Part shown: in pieces, positions 38,556 to 50,050 of the stretch
Numbering within the stretch: the first letter of the stretch is position 1
Layout of the letters: every line of letters begins with the position of its first letter
NCBI GenBank assembly: GCA_964036295.1
Contig: OZ038466.1
Location: forward strand, 7,714,001-7,778,000
Direction of reading: 5' to 3'
DNA: 64,000 nt
DNA from: Plumapathes pennacea
Taxonomy: Eukaryota; Cnidaria; Anthozoa; Antipatharia; Myriopathidae
Program-made: the position numbers and the translations under genes
The notes under the pieces: model-generated
Told to the model about the DNA's origin: nothing
Seen by the model: only the letters and a program-made list of their open reading frames with translations
Database searches by the model: none

Positions 38556-41500
38556 ACACACACACACATCTCATAATAAATGAACGGTCCCTAAGAGTAT
38601 AAAACGGTAAAACACAAATATACTGACTGTGTTGGTATCAAGTAAGAATTATCTTTTTATGTCCTCTCAGCTCTCATCAGTATCACTCTGTCTTACCTGA
38701 TTGTCAGTGTCTTTATGAATGATCAACGACTGATCTCTCATTTTCTTGGCTTGGATGTGTGCTCTGAGTGAATCGTTCAGAGTCTTTACTTGACCTTCAG
38801 CGCGTTCAACCCAGTCCTGGCAATCAGAGATCTGTTCCTCTCGTTCACCAAGCCCTTTGTACATCTTTAGACATTGTTTCAAGGCCTCCAGGGATTCTAC
38901 AAAGTTTCCTGATTTGAAGAGAGCAAGACCCAGACCATACCAACACTGTGCTTCGTTCTGCTGTAGTCCAAGTTCTTTACAGATGTCTCGTGATTTGCTG
39001 TAAGCTTTTTGGGCACCAAGATAGTTCTTTAATTCTGAAAAAGCAAGACCAATTTTTTGGTAAAGCTCTGCAATGTCGTGATGTCTTCCAAGTACCTGCT
39101 TTTCTACAGCTGTGTCGGGTAGTGCTGCGCGGCTGCTGCACTCTTCTGCTGCGCTCGTTCACCAAGCTCTTCGTACATCTTTAGACATTGCTTCAATGCC
39201 TCCAGGGATTCTACGAAGTTTCCCGAGTTGAAGTGAGCGAGAGCTAGACCATACCAACACTGTGCTTCGTTCGGCTGTAGCCCAAGTTCTCTACAAATCT
39301 CTTGTGATTTGCAGTAAGCTTTTTGGGCACCAAGATAGTCCTTTAATTCTGAAAAAGCAAGACCAATTTTTCGGTAAAGCTCTGCAATGTCGTGATGTCT
39401 TCCAAGTACCTGCTTTTCTACAGCTGTGTCAGGTAGTGCTGCGGCGGCTACTGCACTCTTCTGCTGAGCTTCCAGCTGCTCGGTCACCTTTTCTTGCATT
39501 TCAAATGCCTTTCTGTATTCTTCGAGTGCTCTTTCGTTTTTGTCCAATCTTTGAAACACTTTTCCAACATCTAAATGAGATTGTACTGTTTCTTCATGGC
39601 TTCCTAGTGACATTTCTGAGAATTTTAAGGCCTTTCTGGCGGCCTCCAGTGATTTTGTCCAATTCTCTTTCTCGAAATACACCTGGTGAATGCGTTTATA
39701 GATGTGAGCCTGCCTTGACTGCTGACGCACCAGGCTTTCCATTTCCATAATGGTGTTACGACAAAGATCTTCCCTCAACGTCTCGGATCTACAGAAAGCT
39801 TTCAGGGCACCTGCGTTGTCTCCCTTTTGACGAAGGGCTTCTCCAATTGTATAGTAGGTTTCTGCAGTGACCGAGTACTTCTCAGTGCGTCCAAGAGACA
39901 ACCAATTGACTGCTTTAAAGATCCTCAAAGCTTCAAGACCCATTTTAAGAGCTTCATCTGGTTCACCTTTCAGCGTGAGGATGCGACTGATCTCTCTGCA
40001 ACATTTGGCAGTTCTTGCGTCTTCCCCAAGCTTATTTTGGCGAACTTGAAGTCTTCTGTTTAGCACTTCAAGAGTTCCGTCCAGGTCTCCATTTACAACA
40101 GGATAGAGACTCAAAATGGTGCAGAACTGAACACTCAGGGGATGGCTGACAGACGCATTAGTGGCATCTTGGTCAACTTTGGTCTTCTCATTGGTTTCTA
40201 CAGCGTCTTGCACAGTTTCAATATCTGGCGAGAGTCTGTCTAGTTCTCCAATTTGCAGTTTCGGAAGTCCATGCTCCAGACACACTTCCGCAGCCTTCTT
40301 TAGACATTGTTTCGCTTGGTCATGATTCTCTTTCCTTTGATGTATGTAAGCCAAGAAGTAGAGAGAGAGAGGGACTTGACAATTGGATCTTTATCGCTAC
40401 AATCCATTTCCCTGATGCCTTTGCAGATAAGTTCTATTCCCTCCTCTATTTTGTTCTGATTGGTCAACAGAATTCCCTTATAGCACAGCAACTTTCCCTT
40501 TGTGACTCCTGCTACTTCTTCAAGCGATACAGGAAATGGACCATAGCCATCAAAATCTTGTAACAGCAGGCGAATTAGGAGCTGGGAAGATAGAACTTGG
40601 CTTCTCCTGGTCTTGTCATTTCTTCTGTCTGCTTCCTTCAGACAAACTGAAAGCAGGTCTTCGTACTCTCTGTTCGATAAGACATGCTCTAAGAAGAACT
40701 CAGAGCTTGTCTTACTGATTTTGACGGTGACCTGGTCATAGAATTCGTCACGTTGTACACTTTGCGTTAGAGCTTCATAAATGTTGCCCCGCTCTGTCAG
40801 GAATGATGCAACCACTCCTTGCCAAGCGTCACTTTGATACTTGTTGTTCAGTCGTTGGAAAAGACCCAAGTAATGCATGAAATATCGCCGCGTTGCCTCT
40901 TCGTATGCCGCCTGAATTTCTTCCGATGGCTTGTCTTGAACTTTGGTATGGCAATACGAATGCAGAAGGGAATGAAGCCTGTACCTCTTTGAAGCATCGT
41001 CATACTCTAGTAATGACCTTGCTTCGAGTTTCGCAAGAGCCGTCTTGATGGGTATTCCATCCTCTACATTGAGCACGACGCTTGCAGCTGCGGTGTCGAA
41101 AGATCCGCGGAACACTTCTAATAACAGGAAATTCGTCTGAGAACTTTCAGATAGGCGTTCAAATGAATCATCAAAGAGATTTTGAAATCTGAGTTCATCT
41201 GGTATGCCGGGTGCATTCAGCAGCCGAAACAAGTCGTGTTTGGCAGCAAGCAATTCCTCAACAGTGATGTGGTCATGTTGAATTGTAGCACACAATAACT
41301 GTAGTGCAAGTGGTACGTCACCGCATGACTCAGATAGCTTCAACGCATGTGCACGCGGAATACCTGGGACGAGTGACTCAACCAGATCTGCACCTTCCTC
41401 CCGCTTAAGTTCCTTGATCGGCACGACTTCGGAAGGGATCCCGAAGATGTCACAAAATGCAATGGGCTTCCTTGAAGTGTAGAGGATTCTCAGATAGGAA

Positions 41501-43077
41501 CACCTCCAAGCAAGATTGAACAAAATGTTACGGAATTCTCTTAACTCTACAAAATTGTCCGCGTTGTCTAACAACAAAAACAACTCGTGATGGACGTCCG
41601 GGATAAAGTTCTTGAGCTGATCGATAGCAGATACATTTCCTGTTGCCTTTTCCAAGGAGGTAAGGATCGAAGTGCTTGCTAGTGTTGCCAGCAGTTTCTT
41701 GGCTAAGCTTTCCAAAGATTTTAGACCCTGAAGAGGGACATAATAAATATGGCCGTCGAGATTACTGGAACGGATTTGATGAGCCACAGTCTTGGCAATG
41801 GAGGTCTTGCCAAAACCAGGAGAACCAACCACGCCGACAATGCGAGTTCCAGTCTTGGTCATCTCGCGCACAATCTCGTCACATTCTCTCTTTCGTCCAA
41901 CGAAATGGGGAACAGTTGACGGAAGTACAGAGGAAGGAAGGACGTCGCCTTTCCTAGTTTCTGTGAAAGAGTTAAACCTGTCAGGAAAATACCGCTTTAA
42001 ATGAACTATAATGTTTATTAGTGTCCAACTGTCTGTGACTTCCCCATGCTTTTATCTCGTGTATTTTCTATTGATCCCTGCCACATATACAAGCATTTAT
42101 GCCAACATTTGCAAGACAGCAGTCTGCGTGGCGGGTATGTCAGCTACGGCAAGCATGGAGGAGGCTGCCGTACCATACATTCCTTCCACACTTTCTATCT
42201 TCAGAAACTGAAATGCCTGTCACATAGGTTCAAAGAAATTCTTTTCTTGTTCCTTTTGTGTACTATCTATCAAACAAATGACCGTCGTGTCGTGTTAGCA
42301 TAATTTGCACATATTCTAAAGCCACGTACCTGGTGCCTTTTCCTTCAACTTGTCTACTTCTTGCTTTACTGATCGAACTTCTTCTCGAATAGCGAGAACG
42401 TTTTCCTCGACCACACAAACTCGCTCTTTTAATTCATCGAACTGAACTTCCAGTCTACACACTTCGTCTGTTGGGAAGTCTTTCCCAGTCATGCTGCTTA
42501 TCGCATCAATCACAGACGTGTCCTCGCCCAGTGTGCTGAAAGCGTCTTTCGCCAACCGGAGGTAATGCTGAAGGGACTTGTGGTCTATACCAGTCGTGCT
42601 AGATTGGTGACAGAGAGTGTTCCTCAAAAGTCTTAGCTGATCTAGGGCTAATGCAAGCTCGTACCAACTGGAGCCGGACGTAGGCGCGTGGAAAGATGTT
42701 CCACTCGGTAGCTTCGGAACCAATGTGCATAACCTGTTACCATGAGGGTCGGTGAAGCTTCGTGAGAAGAGTGTAACTTGTGTAAGAGCTGTGCAGTCCC
42801 ACTCTTTGATCGGGCAGGAGGGTATTGGGGTCTTGGTTGGCTTCTCCAGCCTCTGTAGCTGCGCCAAAACAGCAGAGGAATCGTCCCACATTTGAACAGA
42901 ACCATGCTTACTGTTCCATAGCTTCACAAATGTGTTGCGAAGCACTTTGGGAAACTCATCAATTACGACTTTTGCCAGTTTAAAGTAGTTCAACTGCTCC
43001 TCAGTGAATCTAAACTTGTCCATCTGTCTTGAATGCACTGAATGAACTGTCAAATCTGGCAGCAAAACAAGGGACAT
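34531..43077 (-). CDS. Gene C: HEPN - NB-ARC - TPR - SH2 - 3xSH3 protein (frame disrupted)
   Basis: Exons: 42330-43077, 38697-41960, 38161-38343, 37170-37358, 36494-36769, 36139-36373, 35804-35841, 35112-35321, 34531-34554. Exon 1 is a DZIP3-like HEPN domain (RNTLCH, residues 152-157) followed by a coiled coil (about 205-248). Exon 2 has VPHFVGRKRE, Walker A GSPGFGKTS, Walker B LFLLLDNAD, the sensor LYTSR and GDVPLAL of NB-ARC ATPases, a winged-helix region and a TPR array. Exons 3-4 form one SH2 (WYWGPMSRQES, FLIRESES, HFRTKR; the phosphotyrosine-binding Arg and His are present). Three SH3 domains follow, with the GWWRG and GWFP signatures, then the tail VTPSDVN and stop. Relative to C', two indels break the frame: two extra bases in a GA/CT run (about 40361-40371) and one base lost near 39131. 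A two-TPR block is duplicated (38850-39135, 39160-39440). Without the indels the exons sum to 1,722 codons. The gene is probably decayed unless the indels are assembly errors. The start could instead be ATG at 43023. Confidence 0.85.
34815..35005. mobile_element. Foldback MITE, GTTTGCCGTGG family, copy 2 (unit 1 only)
   Basis: CCTGGTTTGCCGTGGTGTGG, TTATTTACCACAATTTACG and GAGGCGCTTCGCCG match the copy at 13837. Unit 2 lacks it: CATGTAAAATAGTACTTTAC (about 50348) is the matching unoccupied site. It lies in the last intron of gene C. Confidence 0.8.
35426..35477. repeat. Poly(G) tract in the SH3-1 intron of gene C
   Basis: More than 25 G residues with a few interruptions, followed by AGGTAGGTGGGGGGAGG. 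Gene C' has a pure G run at the same place (about 50768-50800), so the tract predates the duplication. Exact lengths are likely unreliable in assembly. Confidence 0.85.
37790..37860. repeat. Poly(C) plus CTCATAAAA-TGAACGGTCC motif, copy 1
   Basis: A C run is followed by ATCTCATAAAAACTGAACGG and TCC. The same arrangement occurs at about 38500-38595, 60655-60715 and, inverted, 61738-61775. All are in SH2-flanking introns of C or C'. Confidence 0.75.
38500..38600. repeat. Poly(C)-(CA)n plus CTCATAATAAATGAACGGTCC, copy 2
   Basis: About 33 C residues, then (CA)13, then CATCTCATAATAAATGAACG followed by GTCCCTAA. It lies in the intron between the TPR and SH2 exons of gene C. Confidence 0.8.
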
Positions 43078-44848
43078 TAAGACCTATTATATAGCAAGTA
43101 CATAACTCCCATAGAATATGCTGGAGGAAAAAATGGAAAGGAAGAGGGCACCTAAATATTTTTTTACGGGTAGGTTCCGCCCAGACGTTCGACCCATGGT
43201 AAATAATTGGCCCGTTTTATTACCTTTTAACAGAGAGACCGCACGCGACAACGCGCGACATTTACGAAGACCCTAACCGAAACATCAATTTTAGAAGCAC
43301 AGTAAGGGGTCCCTTTCATACTTTAGTATGAAGGGGATCCCTTTCGGACAGATTCGTAAGATAGTCAAATCACAAACGCTTTTGTTATGGCTGGCATCTG
43401 TGGCATGTCCCTGTGGACGAGGACATCTGCAATCGCTCAAGTTTTGTCAGTGGTTGTGTGATTAATTATTTATTATCTTAATTATGCTCCCCTGAAATTT
43501 TTTTGAAAATCGGCTCTCTAAAGTGTCATTCCTGCCTTCTCCAGAACGAAAATTGACTTTCGATAGAACACACCTACGATTAAAATGTTCTTTTCATAAC
43601 TCATCGCAACCATTACATCTATATGTACCTGGTATGTACCATTATCCCATGTACAGGTGTGCTGCCCACGCGAGGCACTGACGTCAGCATCTGCCGTCAG
43701 CGACTGCCAGATCGCCTTCCAAATTGCTAGAGAAATCATGAGATTATCTATACAAATTCCCTCCACAAATCGACAACAAAAAGTAAACAAACTTTTCATT
43801 CTTGATATACTAGAAATACGATAATCGCAGACGTCCCCTCGCCCTGTAGGTGGGTTTTCAGAGTGCAGGATTCGTCTTTCTCACCCTACACCTAACGCGC
43901 CTCTTTTTTGTATAGAAACTTTATACTAGTTCAAAATACGTATTTTGGGGGGTGTTCCGAGGTGTTTTGGGTACGTGCCATCATTTTATGCAAATCCAGG
44001 GCCCGTTTGTTCAAAGCTCGATTGTAAGCTATTTGGTCCAAAACTTTACTAGTTTTTTGCTAACACTACTTCCTTGATACGATCGCGTGCGGTTTTAATG
44101 CAAATTTCTGTTATTAAACATAGCCAGGTCCTGGAACTAGAATATGCTAAAATGGTGCCATGTACGGTAGACTCGATGGATGCATGTTTACTTCATAAAC
44201 TCGGGAATGTTATTTTTGATATCTAACAAAGGGAAAATTCCGGTTTAGAATGTGTTTGCCCAACCGTGGCTGTTGTGGAGGCGGCTCGGTTTCGGTTTTA
44301 AATCATCTTTTTATTTTACATCCAACACTCCACACGCCCTCCACGCTAACACACAGATCTGAATCTCATTAGCTCTCTCTCAAACGCACGACTCTCACGG
44401 GACCATTGGGTTGAAACATTAATTAATAAACTCTCTCGGGATTAATTAGCCTGTCTTCTTAACAGTGGTGAAGACTTGGGTTTTGAGCCCTGACACTATC
44501 CCTTTCACACTATCGTTATTTCGAAGATGGCTTAATGGCTGTACTCACGCAGAACTTTCGCAAGCCTCTTACCCCACTTCACTCATTTCTCGAATCTGTG
44601 AAGCATTAAGATAGAAAGCATTTTAGCTGTAAGTTTTAATAATTAATCTTGTCTTTTAGGCATACATACTTAATTTCTTGTAAATCAATCTTTTTTCCAA
44701 GTAAAAGAACCTCTCCAAAATTCCACTAGTTGATTCGTTAAGTCCACACGCATCTTCCACACCGGTAGGTATAAACAATGACGAAGCAGAAGACAATCGT
44801 GGTTAAGTTTTTTAAGTTTAGTTTACTTGCTGTATCAATGAAGCGTTA
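43078..44848. other. Upstream region of gene C; no gene supported
   Basis: This should hold the gene C promoter and possibly a 5' untranslated exon, since the first coding exon has a plausible acceptor (GATTTGACAG near 43044). A minus frame ending at 43518 (93 codons, containing ADADVSASRGQHTCTWDNGT) looks mildly protein-like, but I recognise nothing in it. Confidence 0.35.
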
Positions 44849-45079
44849 AGGTGATGTTACACGAGACGATTTTTAACGACAATTTTTTGCGCAACATTTT
44901 TTTTCTATACTTCTTGCCTAGTAATCGTCGAACTATCAATGAATAGCAATCTTTGCACAAAATTCCGCCTTTGGCGAAGGTTCGCCATGTTTTTAGAGTA
45001 AAAGCCAAAGCGCTAGCTACAAAATTGTAGGTGTTGGGCGAAAAATTGTTGTTAAAAATCGTCTCGTGTAACATCACCT
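44849..45079. mobile_element. TTA-flanked MITE (PIF/Harbinger-like)
   Basis: 231 bp with long inverted ends beginning AGGTGATGTTACACGAGACG, flanked by TTA on both sides. Both the 3 bp TTA duplication and the size match those of the 31111 element. The terminal sequences differ, so it is a separate family. Confidence 0.85.
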
Positions 45080-45539
45080 TTAAGACTTCGTGATATTAGC
45101 TTCGATGCCAATCGCGAGAACTGAAAAATAACACCCGGCTTTCGCTAGTTATTGACAATATCCGAACACAGTTTTATATATTTAGTCACAAAATATCACG
45201 AGATGCTAAAAGAGGACATAAATACATTGGTCGAATTAGTGCCAGAAAGCACCACTCGCCGTTATTTTCGCGGTGAGAGGAATATTTTGACGGATGATAA
45301 AGACGTAAACCACTAGTTTTGGTTTCTGGACATGCACGATACGGACATCATCAATATCTGTCCCTCGAAGCTCGCAGACGTTTGAAATTTAAATCTGTTT
45401 CTCGAAGCTCACAGTTGTCGACAGTTGCCCTCTTGCTTCGCTGTGGGGCAAATGTTCGCTTCTTGGAACAATTATTTCCTCGCCAAAAGTAATTTATTGT
45501 TATAGAGCACGAATTTACAACGCAACAAAAAAATATAAA

Positions 45540-45755
45540 ATAAAAAACTCGCTTACCAGGGAATCTAGCAACCTTGTCCGGTTTCACTTTAGTGTCGCTC
45601 GACACCGCGGCAAAACGTCTGCGCATGCGTTGGTTTTTGAACTTCCGGTCTGTGTACATGGCGGTCGACGGCGGCTTGGCGTACTCGGAACCTGCATCGA
45701 GATTCCATAATGTCATGTCGCGGGAGATTGGCTCACCTGGCTGGATAACCGGCAT
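45540..45755 (-). CDS. Possible first exon of an unrecognised gene
   Basis: A minus frame opens at ATG 45755 (MPVIQPGEPISRDMTLWNLD), runs about 67 codons through KFKNQRMRRRFAAVSSDTKV and reaches a good donor (CCTG|GTAAGCGAG, near 45559). Part of it overlaps the dispersed 38-base GC-rich block (45602-45638), which argues for caution. No downstream exon was identified. Confidence 0.25.
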
Positions 45756-46272
45756 GCTGGAGGCCTGTAAAATAAGAACAACGTCTGAAGACGCCTGCAG
45801 TTAGTGCACCACCGCTAGGTCTGTATTTGTGTATTATAAACCATCGCCTCAACCAGCCCAAGCGGTGCGGTCTGGGGCGAGTGTTTTAGTGTTATAAGAG
45901 TTAGAGTGAGAATGTTTATGACACGAATAATGCATCAAAGAGTGAAATAAAGACGAGCAAAACCTTGCTGATATGTTTGTCTGCTCTTCGACTATCTGTG
46001 TTCGCAATTTCAGCCGGTTTCGGTAATTTTCGGCTCCGCGACAGCATTGGTTATTTATAGAACGGGCTTTCCCTGCAAATTTTGGAGTTTAGCTTGTCCA
46101 CCAAAACTTGAAAACGCATCATTGTGCGCGTTGTCTGGACAACCATTTTATAGCCGCCAACTGTTGACTTTGCTATACAAAACTTTAGAAAATAACAAAG
46201 ACTTTGAGTAGGAGGCCAACCGCGCAACTTGGTGGGAATTGTTCGGCCGCGCATGCACAGTTCATTGTGTCT

Positions 46273-46594
46273 CGTCGCGGAAGTCAATTTGGGGACTTTG
46301 CCGTCGCAGAGAGAAACCTGCAAATTTAAGGTTTCACAGGAAATTTACTGGCATTTATATTGTAAACAAGTCAGTGTATTCCATAATATTTATTTATTGT
46401 AAAGTTTAGAACCCAAAAAAAAAAAAAAAATACATCGTCGCGGAAGTCAATTTGGGGACTTTGCCGTCGCAGAGAGAAACCTGCAAATTTAAGGTTTCAC
46501 AGGAAATTTACTGGCATTTATATTGTAAACAAGTCAGTGTATTCCATAACATTTATTTATTGTAAAGTTTAGAACCCCCCCCCAAAAAAAATAC
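46273..46594. repeat. Tandem direct repeat, two units of about 160 bp
   Basis: 46273-46435 and 46436-46594 are almost identical (CGTCGCGGAAGTCAATTTGG ... GTAAAGTTTAGAACCC) and differ mainly in the A- or C-rich end of the unit. This is a recent tandem duplication. Confidence 0.9.
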
Positions 46595-46724
46595 AGCAAG
46601 CAGGAATTTTGAGGGAAGTATAACTCGCTTCACCTTTTTTGTGCAATGTGTGACTTTTTATAGATGAACTTTAAACTGGGCGGTGCAAACAAAACATGAC
46701 AGTGATACACGAAGTATTTTGTGG

Positions 46725-47585
46725 CTGTGGTTGCTTAGAGAGGTTACCGGAGGATCAGGAACGGAGGCCTTCTTCTTTTTCCCAACCCCGATTTATTAAC
46801 TCGAGAGCTAGAGTTACAAGCTATCAACTCTAGAACTAACTGCAAAACCTAATTCAAATCCAAATCCAAATCCTAACGAAAAGGGTATGCGTCGTCTTAA
46901 ATAGTAACGCTTACGCAGATCACACTTTAGGCCGTCAATCAAGATTACAGGCCAATGAGACACTAGATAACGTCACAGCTTGACAACGGAGTAGCAGATG
47001 TTCAATAACATACGCACTACGAAAAACCTTAACTTTAGCCTTATAAACTTATTCATCGTATACGAAATAACCTAAATTTAAGAGTAGTGATAAAGTAAAT
47101 TGCGGGCTACTATCCAGTGTAAAAGTTATAAAGTCTTAAGCAGTAAATACTAGTAAAAGTACCTAGGAACGAATATTAGAAAATTAACATTACGTAATGA
47201 CGCTGTTCCAGGTAGGCTCCGCCCCTAAGGAGAGCCAGAGCTTGGTCATAACAAGTTAATGCGATTTTCACACTTTCCAGGACAGGTACCAGCTAAACCA
47301 TAAGGTTAATTCTAAATATACGCTAGACTTAGTTAAACTAATCCAGGCAGCGAACACTCCGGCCGGTTGTGATTGGCCAAACTAGGTATAAGATCATTAG
47401 TATTAGAGGTAAAGGAGATTAACTAACGTGATTGGTACCAGTAGCAGGTGGATATCGTAATGATAACTCTACTTAACGTTTGGATAAAGTGTAAATGAAG
47501 GTAATTAGTATTAAAATTACACTGTGCTGTTGATCTAAATAATCGAGTGAGTAAATACTAAATAATTATTAAATATTACCCCAAC
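46725..47585 (-). mobile_element. Candidate solo LTR-like retroelement fossil
   Basis: The minus-strand 3' end (AATAAA followed by GGCCTCCGTTCCTGATCCTC and ending in CCACA) matches the end of the element at 52912-54010 in the opposite orientation. Its other boundary falls exactly where similarity to unit 1 begins (47586). No coding capacity is visible. The family cannot be named from this sequence. Confidence 0.4.
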
Positions 47586-47767
47586 GTCATTCACAGCACT
47601 ATACAAATTATAGAGGTCTTGCTTGAAACCGCGAATTATCATGCAGCGTATTCGATATAAACACGGAGAGTGCACATAAATAAGCATCATTCTTAAGATT
47701 TCACTTACACAAACTTAGTTCAGTGCGTCCACTACCTTCTGTTTGACAATGCCGTTGTCCTTTGCAG

Positions 47768-48779
47768 CTGATTGGTCTGTGTGGAGCACGTGTTCACTTT
47801 CCTGTGGGTCTGGGATGCAAGTAAGGAATCGAACCTGCATAGCCGGGTGTAATGAAACATTGCAAACCCGCGAGTGTAACACTCAAAGATGCTACGGTAA
47901 GAGCAAAACCGCGAATATGACGAAGCCTGGATCTTGCACTTTTGATTGGCCGCTATCAACTGGGAAATCCTGCATAATTATATATTTTAAATTAAACAAA
48001 TACTACATTTAAAAGATACAAATCTAAGCTCTAAACAGTCCTAAAATTTAGCTCTAAAACGGTTTATCTTTGATTTTTGACTAACTACACAGTCAAACCT
48101 GTTTGACACCCTGTTTGTTAAAGTTAGGGTATCATGATGATGTTGTGATACTAACTTTCTCTTCTCCCGCAGATCTCACTCTTTATCTAGTGCTCATCAT
48201 ACTTGTAACCACTGCTGTGATTTCCGTGATGACGGCAGCGTTGTTCTGTATTTTCCTCAGAAGAAAACAACAGAGACCTAAACACAGGGGAAGGTAAGCA
48301 ATAACAAACAATAAAAATGCACCTGACTCCGGACTCAGTAGTCAACGCAAGCGAAATTCGACTCGGCGTTTCGTTTGGCTAGACCAGCGTCGGCTATGGT
48401 CGAGCTCAGGGCGCCCTTCTCAGTGATTCCTTCACAACTCAGAGCCGAAGTCTAGGGCATGACGCAAAAGTTACACGTGTGCACTAAGTCGACATATGTT
48501 TTGCTTTTGTACTGTTTTGTCACCCATCGAAAATCTATTCACAAGCGAAAGGTTCATGCTAACCTACCTACCCTATTCATCAGTTTGTTCTGTAAAGTCT
48601 CACTTTCCTTGCTTTCCAGCACTACGCTCGAGTTTTCCACTTGTAACAAGCTCCGCACCTACACAACTGACAATACCATGGGAAGGGCCCGTGCGGAGAG
48701 CAGGTTGTTTTACCTACAAGATCTTGGCAGAAAAGACAGCCGCGGTAGCCTGGTGGCGAGTCAGCAAACACTGAGCTAA
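47768..48779 (+). CDS. Gene B': TSP1 transmembrane receptor copy lacking a visible signal exon
   Basis: Exons 47768-47896 (TSP1: WSVWSTCSLSCGSG), 48173-48293 (membrane helix, YLVLIILVTTAVISVMTAAL) and 48620-48779 (tail, one codon longer than in B) are near-identical to gene B and keep its splice sites and phases. The leader exon of B lies left of the duplicated segment, and no equivalent signal-peptide exon with a phase-1 donor was found upstream here. B' may therefore be 5'-truncated, use a distant leader exon, or be silent. Confidence 0.7.
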
Positions 48780-50050
48780 GCCTGGGAGAGGACAAGTGAC
48801 GACATATGTAGCAGCAAGTTTGACGTCACAGAAGGGAGAGTTGTGTCTGTGTGCCGGGAAGAAATCAACTAATTGCCGAGATTTCATGCGACTGTGACCT
48901 GGTACGGCAGATGGCAAAATATAGCGAGCGAACAACTTAACACCACTCTACCACACCGGCACAACACAACATACACAACACAACGCGAAACAATGCAACG
49001 CAACGCAGCATAACAAGGCTGCATGCAACAATCGTAAGCAAAAATCAAACCGTAAAAAGGGGATACTTTGGCCTAGTGTTTGAAGTGTAAATAATGATTG
49101 TGCGATATTTTGAGATGAAATGTAACAAGCCTATTGCAAAACTTTAATGAAAAATTGCGATACAAATTGCTGAAGGGGTGTTACATTGCAATGGCGTTGA
49201 AAGTTGCTACTGAGTTCTACTTCGTGCGACTTTGCGCGAGCAACAAAAGAAATTGCGACACAAACAAGCCGTGTTACACTGTGCATTTATTCAGCAACTT
49301 GTCCCGCAGCAGCGTTGCAAGACAAGTTGCTGAGAAAATTGCGCAGTGTAACAGGGCCTTTACGACCTCGAGCGTCCATTTCTTAACATGAAGCGAACCG
49401 TTGCATTTATTCGGAGATGCAGATGGCCTCCATACTTTTTCTTCTTACGAAATCAGTTTTTTGAAAATTGATTTGTGACTATGGAATCGTTTGCACTAGA
49501 CTGAAAAATTGCAACTGCAGAGCACGAAGACAAGCTTCGTCAAAAATTGGTAGCGCCGCTTACACTAATTGAAAAGTTGCAAAATATAGTAATAGATACT
49601 TTTTCAACTTAAACAAACCTATCTTCATTTATCATACATAATTATACTGACCCTTATATTGATTAAAATACACAAGGTTTTTCATTTTCCACTTTTCGTT
49701 TTCAGTCAAGAATCGCACTACCTTATGCTACAAATTCAATGTACGCGAGTGCGCGAAGCATTCTGGAAAAAACGTGGAGAATGAAAAATGTTACACTGAA
49801 TATTTTGAACAGGAGTCTACCGTATGATCCGGACGCGAGTAATTTTGCGTGATGTCTTGAACTTGTAGCCATTTCCTTTGGGTATCTTTGTCCTTATGTA
49901 CAGGAATAGGCCATTTCCAAGAAGGGTTGCTTTCTCTGTTTCAATATGAGGCTTAATACAAAACCAAGTCTCGTGGGATGAAGAGAACAGGCATCTCATA
50001 AATGGCAAGCTGTCCCAAACCAACCTAGATACACTCATATAAGCCGTTTT

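Larger units (their letters stand above)
30990..43077. repeat. Segmental duplication, unit 1 (genes B and C)
   Basis: From GATTCACAGCACCATACAAA (about 30990) onward this stretch aligns colinearly with 47586 to the window end: TSP1 exons, intergenic spacer, all SH3/SH2 exons and TPR/NB-ARC. Exons B/B' 2-4 differ at very few bases, while the C/C' SH2 exons differ at many residues. Exon 1 of B lies left of the matching part. The right limit of the duplication is outside the window in unit 2. Confidence 0.85.

Noticed and set aside
39262-40063. Long plus-strand frames opposite the TPR exon (and their equivalents at 62055-62666)
   Set aside because: Shadows of the TPR coding strand; they appear in both paralogues because the codon pattern is conserved.
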